Shown here: positions 8,360 to 17,333 of the stretch, one piece after another
Position numbering within the stretch: the stretch's first letter is position 1
Layout of the letters: the number at the start of each line of letters is the position of its first letter
DNA from: an uncultured Bacteroidota bacterium
GTDB lineage: Bacteria > Bacteroidota > Bacteroidia > Flavobacteriales > Flavobacteriaceae
Length of the DNA: 64,000 nucleotides
Reading direction: 5' to 3'
Assembly (NCBI GenBank): GCA_902546725.1
Contig: CACCLB010000001.1
Span: forward strand, 179,716 to 243,715
The notes under the pieces: model-generated
What the model was told of the DNA's origin: nothing
What the model saw: only the letters and a program-made list of their open reading frames with translations
The model's database searches: none
Made by a program: the position numbers and the translations under genes

Positions 8360-9063
8360 CGAATAAATTTGAGGTAGTAGCGGTGTAAAAATTGAGGTCC
8401 AGCACCCAACCAGTGGCTGAGATGCATGATGCCAAAGTGAAACAGCAAACGAATTACGCCGTTTTGGTAAAAGCGCCGAGAAGAGGTGCTGATGTATTCG
8501 GGCAGTACCTTAAAACCACCAAGTGCATAGAGTTTTTTGATTAGATGTATGTCTTCACAAACTGCATATCGTGTATCGTACCCGCCTAGGCTGTCAAAAT
8601 CTTTTTTGGAAATAAAAAGCGACTGATCGCCACCTCTACAAAGGGGGTGGTTCCACCGGCTGCCAGCTGCTGCTTGTCGCAGTAGCCAATTGGCTTGATT
8701 GAATTTGAGTCGAAAGCAGCCCCAACGTACGCCTGTATGTATGGCGTTACTGAGGACAAGATCAAAATCTTTAGGAAGGCGACTGTCAATATGAAGAAAG
8801 TAAAGCCATTTTTTGGAAGCCTTTTGAACGCCAAAGTTCATTTGCCGCCCACGGCCAGAATTTGTTTGATAGCTGCTCTTTTTATAATGGGTCTGAAGCC
8901 ATTCCCAACTACCATCTGAACTGCCCCCGTCGATGATCAATAACTCCTGAGGTTTGCTCCACTGCTGCCTAATATGACTCATAAATTCAGCCAGTAAGTT
9001 GACCTCATTGAGTACAGGAACAATAATCGTTAACTTAATGGGCTTGGTTAAGGCTCCAGTCAT
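8356..9063 (-). CDS. TIGR04283-type arsenosugar biosynthesis glycosyltransferase
   Basis: This GT2 fold protein of about 235 aa starts at MTGALTKPIKLTIIVPVLNE; the longer ORF to 9159 would overlap the upstream gene much more. Visible motifs are IIVPVLNEVN, LLIIDGGSSDGS, GRGRQMNFGVQKA, YFLHIDSRLP, GGDQSLFISKKDF and the C-terminal GVIRLLFHFGIMHLSHWLGA. The GRGRQMN-G motif and the short length are those of the glycosyltransferases found with ArsM and ArsS (TIGR04283). It probably adds a sugar or aglycone to the arsenoribose intermediate, though the exact reaction is not known. It overlaps the DUF547 gene by 29 bp. Confidence 0.85.
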   Translation of the reverse strand: MTGALTKPIKLTIIVPVLNEVNLLAEFMSHIRQQWSKPQELLIIDGGSSDGSWEWLQTHYKKSSYQTNSGRGRQMNFGVQKASKKWLYFLHIDSRLPKDFDLVLSNAIHTGVRWGCFRLKFNQANWLLRQAAAGSRWNHPLCRGGDQSLFISKKDFDSLGGYDTRYAVCEDIHLIKKLYALGGFKVLPEYISTSSRRFYQNGVIRLLFHFGIMHLSHWLGAGPQFLHRYYLKFIR

Positions 9064-9736
9064 AGGTGAGGTAGTCAATTTTTGGTTGGTTAAAATCCAT
9101 TCCACTGTAGCGGGAAATAAACTCCAAACGTTCTGCCTTAGATCCAAAGTCATTGCCAAACCACAAAAAAATACGGGAGAGTTGGACTTGGTCTTTGCTG
9201 AGTTTGTTTTTAGTGCTATCCATTAAAAAATCTCTACTAGCTTCCGTCAATTGAGATTCTAGCTTTTTTTCTTGATAGGCTTCATTACGGAGTTTTGGAC
9301 AAGAAGCCGAAGCGCAGTTGATTGCAAAATGGATACGGGCTTCGTCCATTTTACGTAAAATTTTATGTTCAATATCACCCAGGGTATAGCTTTGCCCTTT
9401 GATCTTAAAACAATCAGTATCCCAAGGGTCGTCCAAATCTCTTATGCTTTTCAGAGGATAGTTTTCAAGTATCAATTGAACTGTCAAGGCGTTGTAGGCA
9501 TTGATCCAGTAGGCAAGCTTGGCCTCTTTACTCGCCATTTCCAAAGGAGGCATTTTTTCTAGAGTTTGGATATAAGCATCCAACTGTTTTTTTTCTGTCA
9601 GCCAACTTTTATAGTCAACTTGTCCTTGTTCATGGACGAATTGCTGTAGCATTTGATTCCATAGACTGTGCTTATTTTTTTGTGCGCTAAGGCTGAGCGA
9701 ACAGCAAAGAATAAAGAGGAGGTAGAAAGATTTCAT
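9035..9736 (-). CDS. DUF547 secreted protein of the arsenosugar locus
   Basis: The 233-aa protein has a signal peptide (MKSFYLLFILCCSLSLSAQ) and then the DUF547 core: AYWINAYNALTVQLILENYP, DLDDPWD, FKIKGQSYTLGDIEHKILR, RIHFAINCASASCPKLRNEAY. The conserved Cys-His-type pattern in DUF547 has suggested an enzyme, but no activity is firmly known. It sits between the ArsM-type methyltransferase (15 bp upstream) and the TIGR04283 glycosyltransferase (overlapping), and recurrent co-location with such genes is typical. A periplasmic role in processing or anchoring the arsenosugar product is inference. Confidence 0.85.
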   Translation of the reverse strand: MKSFYLLFILCCSLSLSAQKNKHSLWNQMLQQFVHEQGQVDYKSWLTEKKQLDAYIQTLEKMPPLEMASKEAKLAYWINAYNALTVQLILENYPLKSIRDLDDPWDTDCFKIKGQSYTLGDIEHKILRKMDEARIHFAINCASASCPKLRNEAYQEKKLESQLTEASRDFLMDSTKNKLSKDQVQLSRIFLWFGNDFGSKAERLEFISRYSGMDFNQPKIDYLTYDWSLNQAH

Positions 9737-9751
9737 GGGGGTAAATTTAAA

Positions 9752-10720
9752 TTAACAACAGCCACCACCGTCGTAATGAAAGGTCGATGGTGAGATAAAA
9801 AGATCATTTCGATTAAGGCTTTGAAGCGCAGCAGCTGTTTTATCGCAGACCGACAAGGGTTGGTTTTGTAGGAGTATATGCCCTTTATTGTCGTCGAAAA
9901 AGTCGTCATTTCCAAAATAAATGGCTGCTTTACCAGTAAAAATACAGGCACCGTCTTCAGGCATGGGGTCTTTAATTGCACAGACTTCGACACTTTCGAT
10001 ATAAAGATTTTCTTCAGAAGGGTAATGGGCGGTATCTAAAATACGATAAGGTCTTTTGGCGCGAACTTCAAGAGTTCCAAATCCAACTTCGACCAACATA
10101 TTGAGGTAGTCGTTTAAAGGAATGGACCCTGACAAACACAAGGCGCGTAATTTTTCATCGTTGCGCAGGCTGTCGTTTATAGGCTGTTCGCAAATCGGAT
10201 CACTCATTACCAGTCTGCCTTGGGGTTTTAATACTCTGTACATTTCTTTTAAAGCCTGTTTTAATTCATCTTGTTTAAAGATGTTGAAGAGGCAATTTTG
10301 AGCAGCTACATCCACACTGCTGTCTGCTAAGGGCAGGGCAAGAGCGTCTCCTTGTTTAAGTTGGACAAAGTCCTTTTGAAACCAGTCGTTTTGCTGCTCG
10401 GCTTCTGTAAAGTTGTCCTGACAAGCTTGAAGCATTTCGTCGACTACATCTACACCGATCACCCCATTTTTTTGACGTGAAAAGTAACTAAATTGTAAGA
10501 GCTCCATTCCACCTCCTACACCCACATAAAGAATTTTGGGATTGTTGACTAGATCTCTAGGATGTACGGTACTTCCACAGCCGTAGTTCATTTCCTGCAT
10601 CCGAGTGGGTATGGATAAACCTGGAAATTGCCAAATGGGTGTGGTAGTGCAGCAGAGACCGATGTCAGGAGTTAGTGCTGCATCTTTATATACAGACTTG
10701 GTCGTTTCAAGGTAGCTCAT
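9752..10720 (-). CDS. arsM: Arsenic methyltransferase ArsM (arsenosugar-type)
   Basis: The 322-aa SAM methyltransferase shows motif I as ILYVGVGGGMELLQ near residue 64 and an acidic VDVVDEML. Cysteines of the arsenite-binding set are visible: C23/C24 (GLCCTTTP), C48 (NYGCGSTVHP), C143 (AAQNCLFNIF) and C195 (LRALCLSGSI), which correspond to the arsenic-binding thiols of ArsM. The C-terminus ends GGGCC, a Cys pair common in the arsenosugar-linked subgroup. The enzyme would methylate As(III) in the cytoplasm with SAM to give the dimethylarsenical used by ArsS. It is third in the minus-strand operon after the TIGR04282 glycosyltransferase and PNP. Confidence 0.9.
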   Translation of the reverse strand: MSYLETTKSVYKDAALTPDIGLCCTTTPIWQFPGLSIPTRMQEMNYGCGSTVHPRDLVNNPKILYVGVGGGMELLQFSYFSRQKNGVIGVDVVDEMLQACQDNFTEAEQQNDWFQKDFVQLKQGDALALPLADSSVDVAAQNCLFNIFKQDELKQALKEMYRVLKPQGRLVMSDPICEQPINDSLRNDEKLRALCLSGSIPLNDYLNMLVEVGFGTLEVRAKRPYRILDTAHYPSEENLYIESVEVCAIKDPMPEDGACIFTGKAAIYFGNDDFFDDNKGHILLQNQPLSVCDKTAAALQSLNRNDLFISPSTFHYDGGGCC

Positions 10721-10747
10721 AGTACAATTTTATTTAAAATAAAGGAA

Positions 10748-11560
10748 TTAGCTTTCGCTGAGCAAGCCTTTTACAATTTTTATCAAATCCTGTTCCCCTT
10801 TTTTTGCCATTGCCATAATATCGGGGATATTGATGGCTTGTAAATTCTCTGGATCGCAGACATCCGTCAAGACGGAAAAAGCGATGACTTCTATGCCCAA
10901 TTGTTTAGCGACAATTACTTCGGGTACGGTTGACATCCCTACGGCATCTGCTCCGATAATTTTCAGGTAGCGGTATTCCGCAGCTGTTTCCAATTGAGGT
11001 CCAACTACAGCGGCATAGACACCTTGGTGCAATTGTATCTTATTTGCACGGGCAATTTCCAAGGCTTTAGCGCGCAGTGTTTTGGAGTAGGGCTGACTGA
11101 GATCTACAAAGCGTTCCCCTAGTGTTTCCATGCCTTTTAGGGCCAGGGGAGACCCTCCCTGTAAGTTGAGGTGGTCGGTGAGTAACATCAGTTCTCCTTT
11201 GTCAAAATTCAGATTGACTGCACCAGCTGCGTTGCTGATGATCAGTCGTTTTCCGCCCAGTGCAGCAAAAACCCGTACCCAAAAAGTAATTTCAAAAAAG
11301 TCATAGCCCTCGTAAAGGTGAAAGCGTCCTTGAAAAGCTAAAAGGGTTATTCCGTTTAATGTTCCGTAGAGCAAGCGCCCTTTTTGATAGGTTTGGGTTG
11401 AGGTTGGAAAGTGGGGAATGTCGTGATAGGGAATTTCTTGAAGGAGTTCAACATCGCTTGCCAGTCCGTCTAAACCAGTCCCCAATACAACACCCAACTC
11501 GATCTGATCAATACCTTTCGTTTTTAAAAAGGCTGCACTGCTCTCAATTTTTTCTTTCAT
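10748..11560 (-). CDS. Purine nucleoside phosphorylase (PNP), arsenosugar operon member
   Basis: This is a trimeric-type PNP of about 270 aa. Phosphate and ribose motifs are visible (GVVLGTGLDGL, FQGRFHLYEGY, ISNAAGAVN), as are the base-pocket segments GPQLETAAEYR and GADAVGMSTVPE. The start at 11560 (MKEKIESSAAF) is preferred over 11572 because it cuts the overlap with the upstream gene. PNPs cleave the glycosidic bond of purine nucleosides with phosphate. In this operon it could release adenine from the 5'-dimethylarsinoyl-adenosine made by ArsS, leaving arsenoribose-1-phosphate; that substrate is inference. General purine salvage is the alternative. Confidence 0.85.
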   Translation of the reverse strand: MKEKIESSAAFLKTKGIDQIELGVVLGTGLDGLASDVELLQEIPYHDIPHFPTSTQTYQKGRLLYGTLNGITLLAFQGRFHLYEGYDFFEITFWVRVFAALGGKRLIISNAAGAVNLNFDKGELMLLTDHLNLQGGSPLALKGMETLGERFVDLSQPYSKTLRAKALEIARANKIQLHQGVYAAVVGPQLETAAEYRYLKIIGADAVGMSTVPEVIVAKQLGIEVIAFSVLTDVCDPENLQAINIPDIMAMAKKGEQDLIKIVKGLLSES

Positions 11561-12167
11561 CAAAAAACGCATTCATACGACCTAGTAAATCGGAATGAAG
11601 TACTAAATCTTTATAAAAGTCAATATCCGACTTTTCTTCTAAAAGCGCAATGCGTTTGGAGCTTAAATCTTGAAGAGTGTCGGTCAATACTTTAGGACCG
11701 CTCCACTGTTTATTTAAAAAAAGTTCAGGGTAAAATTCTTTTAAACCCAGTAGGTAATAGCCTCCGTCTTTGGCAGGTCCAAGTACAGCATCCGCTTCAT
11801 CAAGTGCGTGGAGTGCTCCGTCTAGGGTTCCTTGGTTGAGCTCCCAAAGATCGGTTCCTAAGGCGATGACTTTTGAATATCCTTGGGCAAAGCCCCATTG
11901 AAAAGCGGCTGACATTCGTTCGCCAAGGTCTGATCCGATTTGGTCTTTCTTTGGGAAGTCTTGAAAGCAATTGCCAAAGTCTTCTGGACTTCCTCCAGTG
12001 TAAAAGACAACTACTTTACATAAAGATTGTTTTAAAACAGCTTCTGTTTTAAGGAGTAATTGTTTGTAAACCCAAAGGGTTTTTTCTTCTCCAAGCTCGG
12101 CTGCCAAACGGCTTTTAACTTTTCCAATCAAGGGTGTTTTTGCAAATACAAGGACTAAAGGTTTCAA
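11544..12167 (-). CDS. TIGR04282-type arsenosugar biosynthesis nucleotidyl/glycosyltransferase
   Basis: The 207-aa protein belongs to the DUF2064/CofC-like GT-A superfamily. It opens with LVLVFAKTPLIGKVKSRLA (nucleotide-binding loop with K-T-R-L-like basic residues) and continues with QIGSDLGERMSAAFQWGFAQ, VIALGTDLWEL (D-x-D-like) and AVLGPAKDGGYYLLGL. These are the marks of the small protein that accompanies TIGR04283 enzymes in arsenosugar clusters. It is the first gene of the minus-strand run and its end overlaps the PNP gene. It probably activates or transfers a sugar; the exact step is unknown. Confidence 0.85.
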   Translation of the reverse strand: MKPLVLVFAKTPLIGKVKSRLAAELGEEKTLWVYKQLLLKTEAVLKQSLCKVVVFYTGGSPEDFGNCFQDFPKKDQIGSDLGERMSAAFQWGFAQGYSKVIALGTDLWELNQGTLDGALHALDEADAVLGPAKDGGYYLLGLKEFYPELFLNKQWSGPKVLTDTLQDLSSKRIALLEEKSDIDFYKDLVLHSDLLGRMNAFFDERKN

Positions 12168-12249
12168 TTCAACACGAGTTTTGAATTTGAAATTTACAGT
12201 TTAATTCAGGATTTAAAGTGGTATTTTAAAAACTTATTGGAGCTGCTAT

Positions 12250-13560
12250 CTAATAGAAATTATTCCAATTGGCTCCATCGTAGCCTTGATGCTTATTGAT
12301 GGATGTATTATAAATAAAATCACCAGCAGTCCATGTTCTTGAGTCTCTCTCTGTATCTGTCAATCTTGGATGAAAGCTAATCCAGTCTGTTCCGCTGACT
12401 GTACTAGACAATAGTTGTCCTGCGGAACCCGCCTCACCATTGCTGTCTTCATAGGTTCCGCCATTATTGATGGCTGCGATACTGAGTTTCCCGTCTTTAT
12501 CCCATTGGTATTCTGTGGTATTGGCTACTTTGATTATACTTTCTATAGGGGAAGTAGTGAGTGAGTTTCGAGTTCTTGTAATTCGGACAAGATAATTGCC
12601 ACCACTTGTAGCCCAAGAGGCTAGATCCCCTGGAAGCCATGCGATCACACCTGAATTTTTCATCCCATTGGTTCCATCCGTAGGAGTAAAGGAGGCCCAA
12701 GTGTTGAGTCCTGTTGAATATTCAAAGGTTGGGATAATGCCGTTTCCTGAAGCCCCCGTATTTAGTAAGAATTCAATCTCCTGAAACTTTAAATTAAAGC
12801 CCACGGTTACGGTTTCGTTGTCAGTAGAAAAAATGCTTTGGTTTAATGTACTGGAAGCAAAGTAAGATAGGTTGTCCACTCCATTGATTTCACCCACTGT
12901 TGCATCACTAAAAAATACAGAAAGTTGTTCTACAGGATTGATATTGGTACCTACTTCGAGACCATAGAGCGCTGCAGTACCTTCTGTAGCCAAAACTTCC
13001 AAACCGACTACTGCTCCCCCTGTAGAGGCCGATTCATCAATATTGACTAAGATTACTCCCTCGTCACTTTCTGCGCTAAGGGCACCTGTTTGATAGACAA
13101 TATCTAAGGCTTTTACGTCTCCAAATCCACCGGCATTGACATCAATTTCAAAGGCGTGATCATCGCTTTGAATGGAGTTGTGGGTTAGAAACATATCTCC
13201 TGTCAAATTAAAGGCATCTATTGGATTTGTAGTATTGACGCAAATTCGACCTGCGGAGTCAATTACAAAGCGTTCTTGACCGGCGGTATCAAAACGGATA
13301 AAATCTTCATTCGTAGTTTCCTCTACTTGAATTCTGGTATTACCATCGGTATCAAATAGGCTATTGGAAGTGCTGGAGTTGATCCAGGCGGTACCCTTTC
13401 CTGTGGAGGAGAGAACTTGACCGCTTGTCCCATAACCGTTTAGAGAAATTGTGTTTTCCCATCCACTTCCGTTATAAATGTTTAGAGCATTGGTAGTGGT
13501 ATTATAAATAATCAAGCCTTTTTTAGGAGTAACTATAGCCTCACAATTTGCTTGGGTCAT
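12250..13560 (-). CDS. Tail-fibre-like repetitive surface protein, 5'-truncated
   Basis: The ORF begins MTQANCEAIVTPKKGLIIYN, but homology-like residues continue upstream in frame as KSTTQGFLPPR, the familiar STTQGFLPPRMT segment of flavobacterial secreted tail-fibre-like proteins. A TAA stop lies directly before this, so the usual signal peptide and VGIGTTxP start are absent. The rest has two copies of a GxxGQVLSST-GTxWI motif (about residues 41-56 and 375-395) and a C-terminal NTSINKHQGYDGANWNNFY that looks complete. It is probably a remnant of a longer secreted protein whose 5' end was deleted; residual expression is possible. It lies between the divergent halves of the arsenosugar locus. 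Confidence 0.65.
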   Translation of the reverse strand: MTQANCEAIVTPKKGLIIYNTTTNALNIYNGSGWENTISLNGYGTSGQVLSSTGKGTAWINSSTSNSLFDTDGNTRIQVEETTNEDFIRFDTAGQERFVIDSAGRICVNTTNPIDAFNLTGDMFLTHNSIQSDDHAFEIDVNAGGFGDVKALDIVYQTGALSAESDEGVILVNIDESASTGGAVVGLEVLATEGTAALYGLEVGTNINPVEQLSVFFSDATVGEINGVDNLSYFASSTLNQSIFSTDNETVTVGFNLKFQEIEFLLNTGASGNGIIPTFEYSTGLNTWASFTPTDGTNGMKNSGVIAWLPGDLASWATSGGNYLVRITRTRNSLTTSPIESIIKVANTTEYQWDKDGKLSIAAINNGGTYEDSNGEAGSAGQLLSSTVSGTDWISFHPRLTDTERDSRTWTAGDFIYNTSINKHQGYDGANWNNFY

Positions 13561-13993
13561 TCTTGGAGGTAAAAAACCTTGAGTGGTTGATTTTTACTCA
13601 AAGGCAGCACAAGCTTCTTTTTTTTGTTGGGCGTTGAGTAAAGGGAAATAATTCTCGAATAAGGAACTGCTGAATACCAATAACATGGTAGGGTTGAGGT
13701 TTGATTCGGGGCATTTTAATATTATTTTGTACTTCGAGACACCTAGTTGCTGGCGGTAACTCTATACGTATTGCACTATTAGTTGCAGAGTTATATTTTA
13801 TTGTCTCGTCATAAAATTAATAACTTTTATTTTAAAATCAAAAGATTGAGTGATTTTATACCAACTGCATGCTTTAATGATGTTTTAATCGATATAACTT
13901 GCATTTTAAGAGTAAATAGGAATTAATGCGTAAGAAAGTTTATATTCTTTTCTGGGATTCAAACATTTTTATAAACTTGTAAAAAAAGAGTAT
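13561..13993. other. Intergenic segment with a truncated stub ORF and probable deletion scar
   Basis: No intact gene is seen in these 433 bp. On the minus strand a frame is open from 13761 to a TAA at 13594-13596 and encodes a 55-residue stretch ending NAQQKKEACAAFE. It has an internal ATG at 13686 but no recognised family. Directly after its stop the residues KSTTQGFLPPR of the next gene begin, so the junction near 13590 looks like a deletion or insertion scar. The right part (about 13770-13993) is very AT-rich and presumably holds the promoter for the plus-strand arsenosugar pair; no consensus -7 box is clear. Confidence 0.45.
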
Positions 13994-14329
13994 ATGAACA
14001 CACCGTATTATCAAAGTCAGGATTTAAAAAAATTTAAAAACATCAGCGATTGGTCACCTGAGCTGGGCAAAAAGTTTTTTGATTACTACAATAGTGTTTT
14101 TGAGGAAAGCGCCCTTTCCGCTCGAGAAAAATCGCTAATCGCCTTAGCTGTAGCCCATACTGTTCAATGTCCCTACTGTATTGATGCCTATACCCAGGAC
14201 GGTTTGGAGCGGGGGGTAGATAAGGAGGAGATGATGGAGGCCGTACATGTGGCTGCTGCCATACGTGGCGGAGCCTCACTGGTCCACGGCGTTCAGATGA
14301 TGGAGGTGTACGAAAAGCGCAGCATGTAA
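13994..14329 (+). CDS. Arsenosugar-associated carboxymuconolactone decarboxylase-like protein
   Basis: The 111-aa AhpD/CMD-fold protein carries the redox motif CPYCIDAYTQ (C-x-x-C with downstream residues; C54 and C57) and the helix LSAREKSLIALAVAHTVQ. This small peroxidase-like protein is the usual partner gene of ArsS. It may reduce an oxidised arsenical or protect thiols during the radical step (inference). Its last base overlaps the first base of arsS (14329), so the two are translationally linked. Confidence 0.88.
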   Translation: MNTPYYQSQDLKKFKNISDWSPELGKKFFDYYNSVFEESALSAREKSLIALAVAHTVQCPYCIDAYTQDGLERGVDKEEMMEAVHVAAAIRGGASLVHGVQMMEVYEKRSM

Positions 14330-15384
14330 TGGCGACCAAATCCCTTAAAGGGCGTGTACACGACCTGGCTGATAGTTCTACACAATTGGAATTTTTAAGC
14401 AATGGAATTTTTGCTCCTGGAGGGCTGCCTAGTTTTAAAGAAAAATTGAATACGGTCCAAGCTGAGGCTTTAAAGCCTAAAAGTTTGGAAATCTTACAAA
14501 TGAACTTGGGCTATATGTGCAATCAGGTCTGTGCCCACTGCCATGTAGATGCCGGACCCGACCGTAAAGAGATGATGAGTCGGGCAACCTTAGAACACTG
14601 TTTGCAGATTCTGAAAACAACTCCAGTCACTACCTTGGATCTTACAGGAGGAGCACCAGAAATGCACCCTGACTTTCGCTGGTTTGTCTCTGAAGCAGCT
14701 AAAATTGGAGTGGAGGATTTTATTGTACGTTCCAATCTCACCATACTGAGAGCCAACAAAAAATATTACGACTTACCCCATTTTTTTAAAGACCACCACA
14801 TTCACGTGGTTTCTTCCCTTCCTTTTTATAAAAAGGATAAAACCGACCGCCAACGGGGGGAGGGGGTTTTTTCTCAGTCCATTCAAGCCTTAGTGGAACT
14901 GAATAAAGTGGGTTACGGTAAAGCAGATAGCGGTTTTCAACTGGATTTGGTTTACAATCCTTCAGGAGCCTTTTTACCAGCAGATCAACTCGCTTTGGAA
15001 AACGATTTTAAAAAGGCACTCAAAAAAGAGTACGATATTGACTTTAATCAGTTGTTTACGATTACAAATTTACCCATCAGTCGCTTTTTAGAATACCTAA
15101 TTGCTTCTGAAAATTACGAAGACTATATGCAGCTTCTCGTTGAAGCGTTTAACCCTGCAGCTGTAGCCAATGTAATGTGTACCAATACCCTTTCTGTTGG
15201 ATGGGACGGCTACCTCTACGACTGTGATTTTAACCAGATGCTCGACCTAAAGGTCGCCAGTCCGGTTCAGCATATTAAAGATTTTGATCTGGACCAACTG
15301 CAAACTCGAGAGATTTGTGTTTCTCAGCATTGCTACGGCTGTACTGCTGGAGCAGGGAGTAGTTGCCAAGGCAGCGTGGCATAA
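14329..15384 (+). CDS. arsS: Arsenosugar biosynthesis radical SAM protein ArsS
   Basis: The 351-aa radical SAM enzyme binds its 4Fe-4S cluster through CNQVCAHC (C64, C68, C71). It follows with LTGGAPEMHPDF (the SAM-binding GGE-like motif). A Cys-rich C-terminal domain (MCTNTLSVGWDG, DCDFNQML, CVSQHCYGCTAGAGSSC) is typical of ArsS/DUF3641. The family adds the 5'-deoxyadenosyl radical from SAM to dimethylarsenite, giving 5'-deoxy-5'-dimethylarsinoyl-adenosine. It is co-transcribed with the CMD-like gene and converges with trpA, leaving a 3-bp gap. Confidence 0.92.
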   Translation: MATKSLKGRVHDLADSSTQLEFLSNGIFAPGGLPSFKEKLNTVQAEALKPKSLEILQMNLGYMCNQVCAHCHVDAGPDRKEMMSRATLEHCLQILKTTPVTTLDLTGGAPEMHPDFRWFVSEAAKIGVEDFIVRSNLTILRANKKYYDLPHFFKDHHIHVVSSLPFYKKDKTDRQRGEGVFSQSIQALVELNKVGYGKADSGFQLDLVYNPSGAFLPADQLALENDFKKALKKEYDIDFNQLFTITNLPISRFLEYLIASENYEDYMQLLVEAFNPAAVANVMCTNTLSVGWDGYLYDCDFNQMLDLKVASPVQHIKDFDLDQLQTREICVSQHCYGCTAGAGSSCQGSVA

Positions 15385-15387
15385 GTG

Positions 15388-16152
15388 TTACGCTCTAATG
15401 GATTTTATAAAGTCTGGAATACGCGCTACACCCTCCTGTTCTAAAAACTTGATAAAGGCAGATCCGATGATGGCACCTTGGGACTCTCGTGTGGCTGCAT
15501 TATAAGTGTCCGCATTGCTGATTCCAAAACCAACGACTGTGGGCGTTTGAAGACCCATTTTTTGAATGCGTTGAAAGTAATCGGTTTGGGTACTTCCAAA
15601 GGTGTTTTTTGCACCGGTCACACTCGCACTACTCACCATATAGATGAATCCGTTGGAAACCTCGTCGATGTAGCGTATGCGTTCCTCGGGAGTCTGAGGG
15701 GTAATCAAAAACATATTGTACAGACCGTGTTGATCAAAGAGTACTTTGTACTCTTCGTGATACACATCAACGGGCAGATCGGGAATGATCAAACCATCGA
15801 TACCAACCGCTTCACAACGCTGGCAGAATTTTTCAATTCCAAACTGCATCATTGGATTGAAATAGCCCATTAAGATCAAAGGGATGTCGATCTGTTTTCT
15901 TATGTTTTTTAATTGTTCAAAGAGCTTTTCGGTATTCATACCGTTGCGCAGGGCTTGGGTTGAACTTTCTTGTATGGTGGGTCCGTCGGCTAAAGGGTCA
16001 GAAAAAGGCAAGCCAATTTCAACCATGTCAACGCCAGAGGCTTGTAGTTGTTTGAGTATGGGGACAGTATCCTCTAATTCAGGGTGTCCTGCAGAAAAAT
16101 AGATGGACAATAGTTTTGTGTCCTCCTTAAATTTTTGATCAATGCGATTCAT
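15388..16152 (-). CDS. trpA: Tryptophan synthase alpha chain
   Basis: The 254-aa TIM-barrel protein has MVEIGLPFSDPLADGPTIQ, with the catalytic Glu in EIGLPFSDP, and MGYFNPMMQFG, LIIPDLPVDVYHEEY (catalytic Asp) and the phosphate-binding VGFGISNADT. It cleaves indole-3-glycerol phosphate to indole and glyceraldehyde-3-phosphate and passes indole to TrpB. It is the last gene of the trpEGDCFBA operon, and its start overlaps the last base of trpB. No missing residues were noticed. Confidence 0.97.
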   Translation of the reverse strand: MNRIDQKFKEDTKLLSIYFSAGHPELEDTVPILKQLQASGVDMVEIGLPFSDPLADGPTIQESSTQALRNGMNTEKLFEQLKNIRKQIDIPLILMGYFNPMMQFGIEKFCQRCEAVGIDGLIIPDLPVDVYHEEYKVLFDQHGLYNMFLITPQTPEERIRYIDEVSNGFIYMVSSASVTGAKNTFGSTQTDYFQRIQKMGLQTPTVVGFGISNADTYNAATRESQGAIIGSAFIKFLEQEGVARIPDFIKSIRA

Positions 16153-17333
16153 TACAGCTTAAAATAATCGATATAGGTATCCAAGTCTTTGTCTCCACGA
16201 CCTGAACAGTTAAACACAATAATCTCCTCAGGGCCAAATTTGCGCACATCAAGTGCTGCAAAAGCATGAGCGGTTTCTATAGCGGGAATAATACCTTCCA
16301 TCTGTGAAAGGGTTAAGCCCCAGTCCATGGCTTCCTGATCGGGTATGGAAATGAATTCGGCGCGCTGTGAACGGAATAAATGCGCATGCATGGGTCCTAC
16401 CCCAGGATAGTCCAATCCCGCAGAGATGGAATAAGGTTCAGTTATTTGTCCGTCAGGAGTTTGCATCAAAAGGGTTTTGCTGCCGTGAATGATGCCTTCC
16501 TTGCCCAAGGCAGAAGTGGCAGCACTCTCTCCAGAATCGATTCCTTTACCAGCAGCTTCTACGGCTATGATATTGACCCGTTCATCGTTGAGGTAGTGGT
16601 AATACAAACCCGCTGCATTGCTTCCGCCACCCACACAGGCGATGACGTGGTCTGGATAGTCGCGTCCCTCAGCTTCTTGCAATTGCCATTTGGTCTCTTC
16701 ACTGATCACGGCTTGAAAGCGCGCAACCATATCGGGATAGGGATGTGGCCCAACTACAGAACCAATGATATAATGTGTATTCACAGGATTGTTGATCCAA
16801 TCTCTTATGGCTTCATTGGTTGCATCTTTTAAGGTTTTACTTCCTGATTGGGCAGGGCGTACTTCAGCACCCAACATTTTCATACGGGCTACATTGGGAG
16901 CCTGACGCTTGATGTCTAATTCTCCCATATAAACGATACATTCTATACCCATCAAGGCACAAACAGTGGCAGTGGCTACCCCGTGTTGGCCAGCTCCAGT
17001 TTCAGCGATGATGCGTTTTTTCCCCAAACGCTGAGCCAAGAGGATTTGACCAATAGTATTGTTGACCTTATGGGCTCCTGTATGGCAAAGATCCTCTCTT
17101 TTGAGGTAGATCTTGGTGCCGTATCTTTCAGATAATCGCTTGGCAAAGTACAGGGGAGTGGGTCGACCCACATAGACTTTGAGCAATTCGTCAAATTCTT
17201 TTTGAAAATCGGGATCAGCAGTGATGCTGAGGTAGTTTTGTCTTAATTCTTCTACATTGGGATAGAGCATTTCAGGGATAAAGGCTCCGCCAAAATCTCC
17301 GTAATATCCTTTTTCATCTACATTATAGTTCAT
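16152..17333 (-). CDS. trpB: Tryptophan synthase beta chain
   Basis: The 393-aa PLP enzyme has the cofactor lysine in [10 protein letters not shown] (about residue 86), [15 protein letters not shown], the phosphate-binding GGGSNAAG (about 230) and [10 protein letters not shown]. It condenses indole with serine to make tryptophan in the alpha2beta2 complex. The length is normal for TrpB1. Its start overlaps the end of trpF by 11 bp, and its last base is the first base of trpA. Confidence 0.97.
   Translation of the reverse strand: MNYNVDEKGYYGDFGGAFIPEMLYPNVEELRQNYLSITADPDFQKEFDELLKVYVGRPTPLYFAKRLSERYGTKIYLKREDLCHTGAHKVNNTIGQILLAQRLGKKRIIAETGAGQHGVATATVCALMGIECIVYMGELDIKRQAPNVARMKMLGAEVRPAQSGSKTLKDATNEAIRDWINNPVNTHYIIGSVVGPHPYPDMVARFQAVISEETKWQLQEAEGRDYPDHVIACVGGGSNAAGLYYHYLNDERVNIIAVEAAGKGIDSGESAATSALGKEGIIHGSKTLLMQTPDGQITEPYSISAGLDYPGVGPMHAHLFRSQRAEFISIPDQEAMDWGLTLSQMEGIIPAIETAHAFAALDVRKFGPEEIIVFNCSGRGDKDLDTYIDYFKL

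Noticed and set aside
14043-14402. 119-aa minus-strand ORF
   Set aside because: It is an antisense shadow over the CMD-like gene and the arsS start; Pro/Arg-rich with no motif.
16380-16832. 150-aa plus-strand ORF
   Set aside because: It is the antisense shadow of trpB, which has complete motifs on the other strand.
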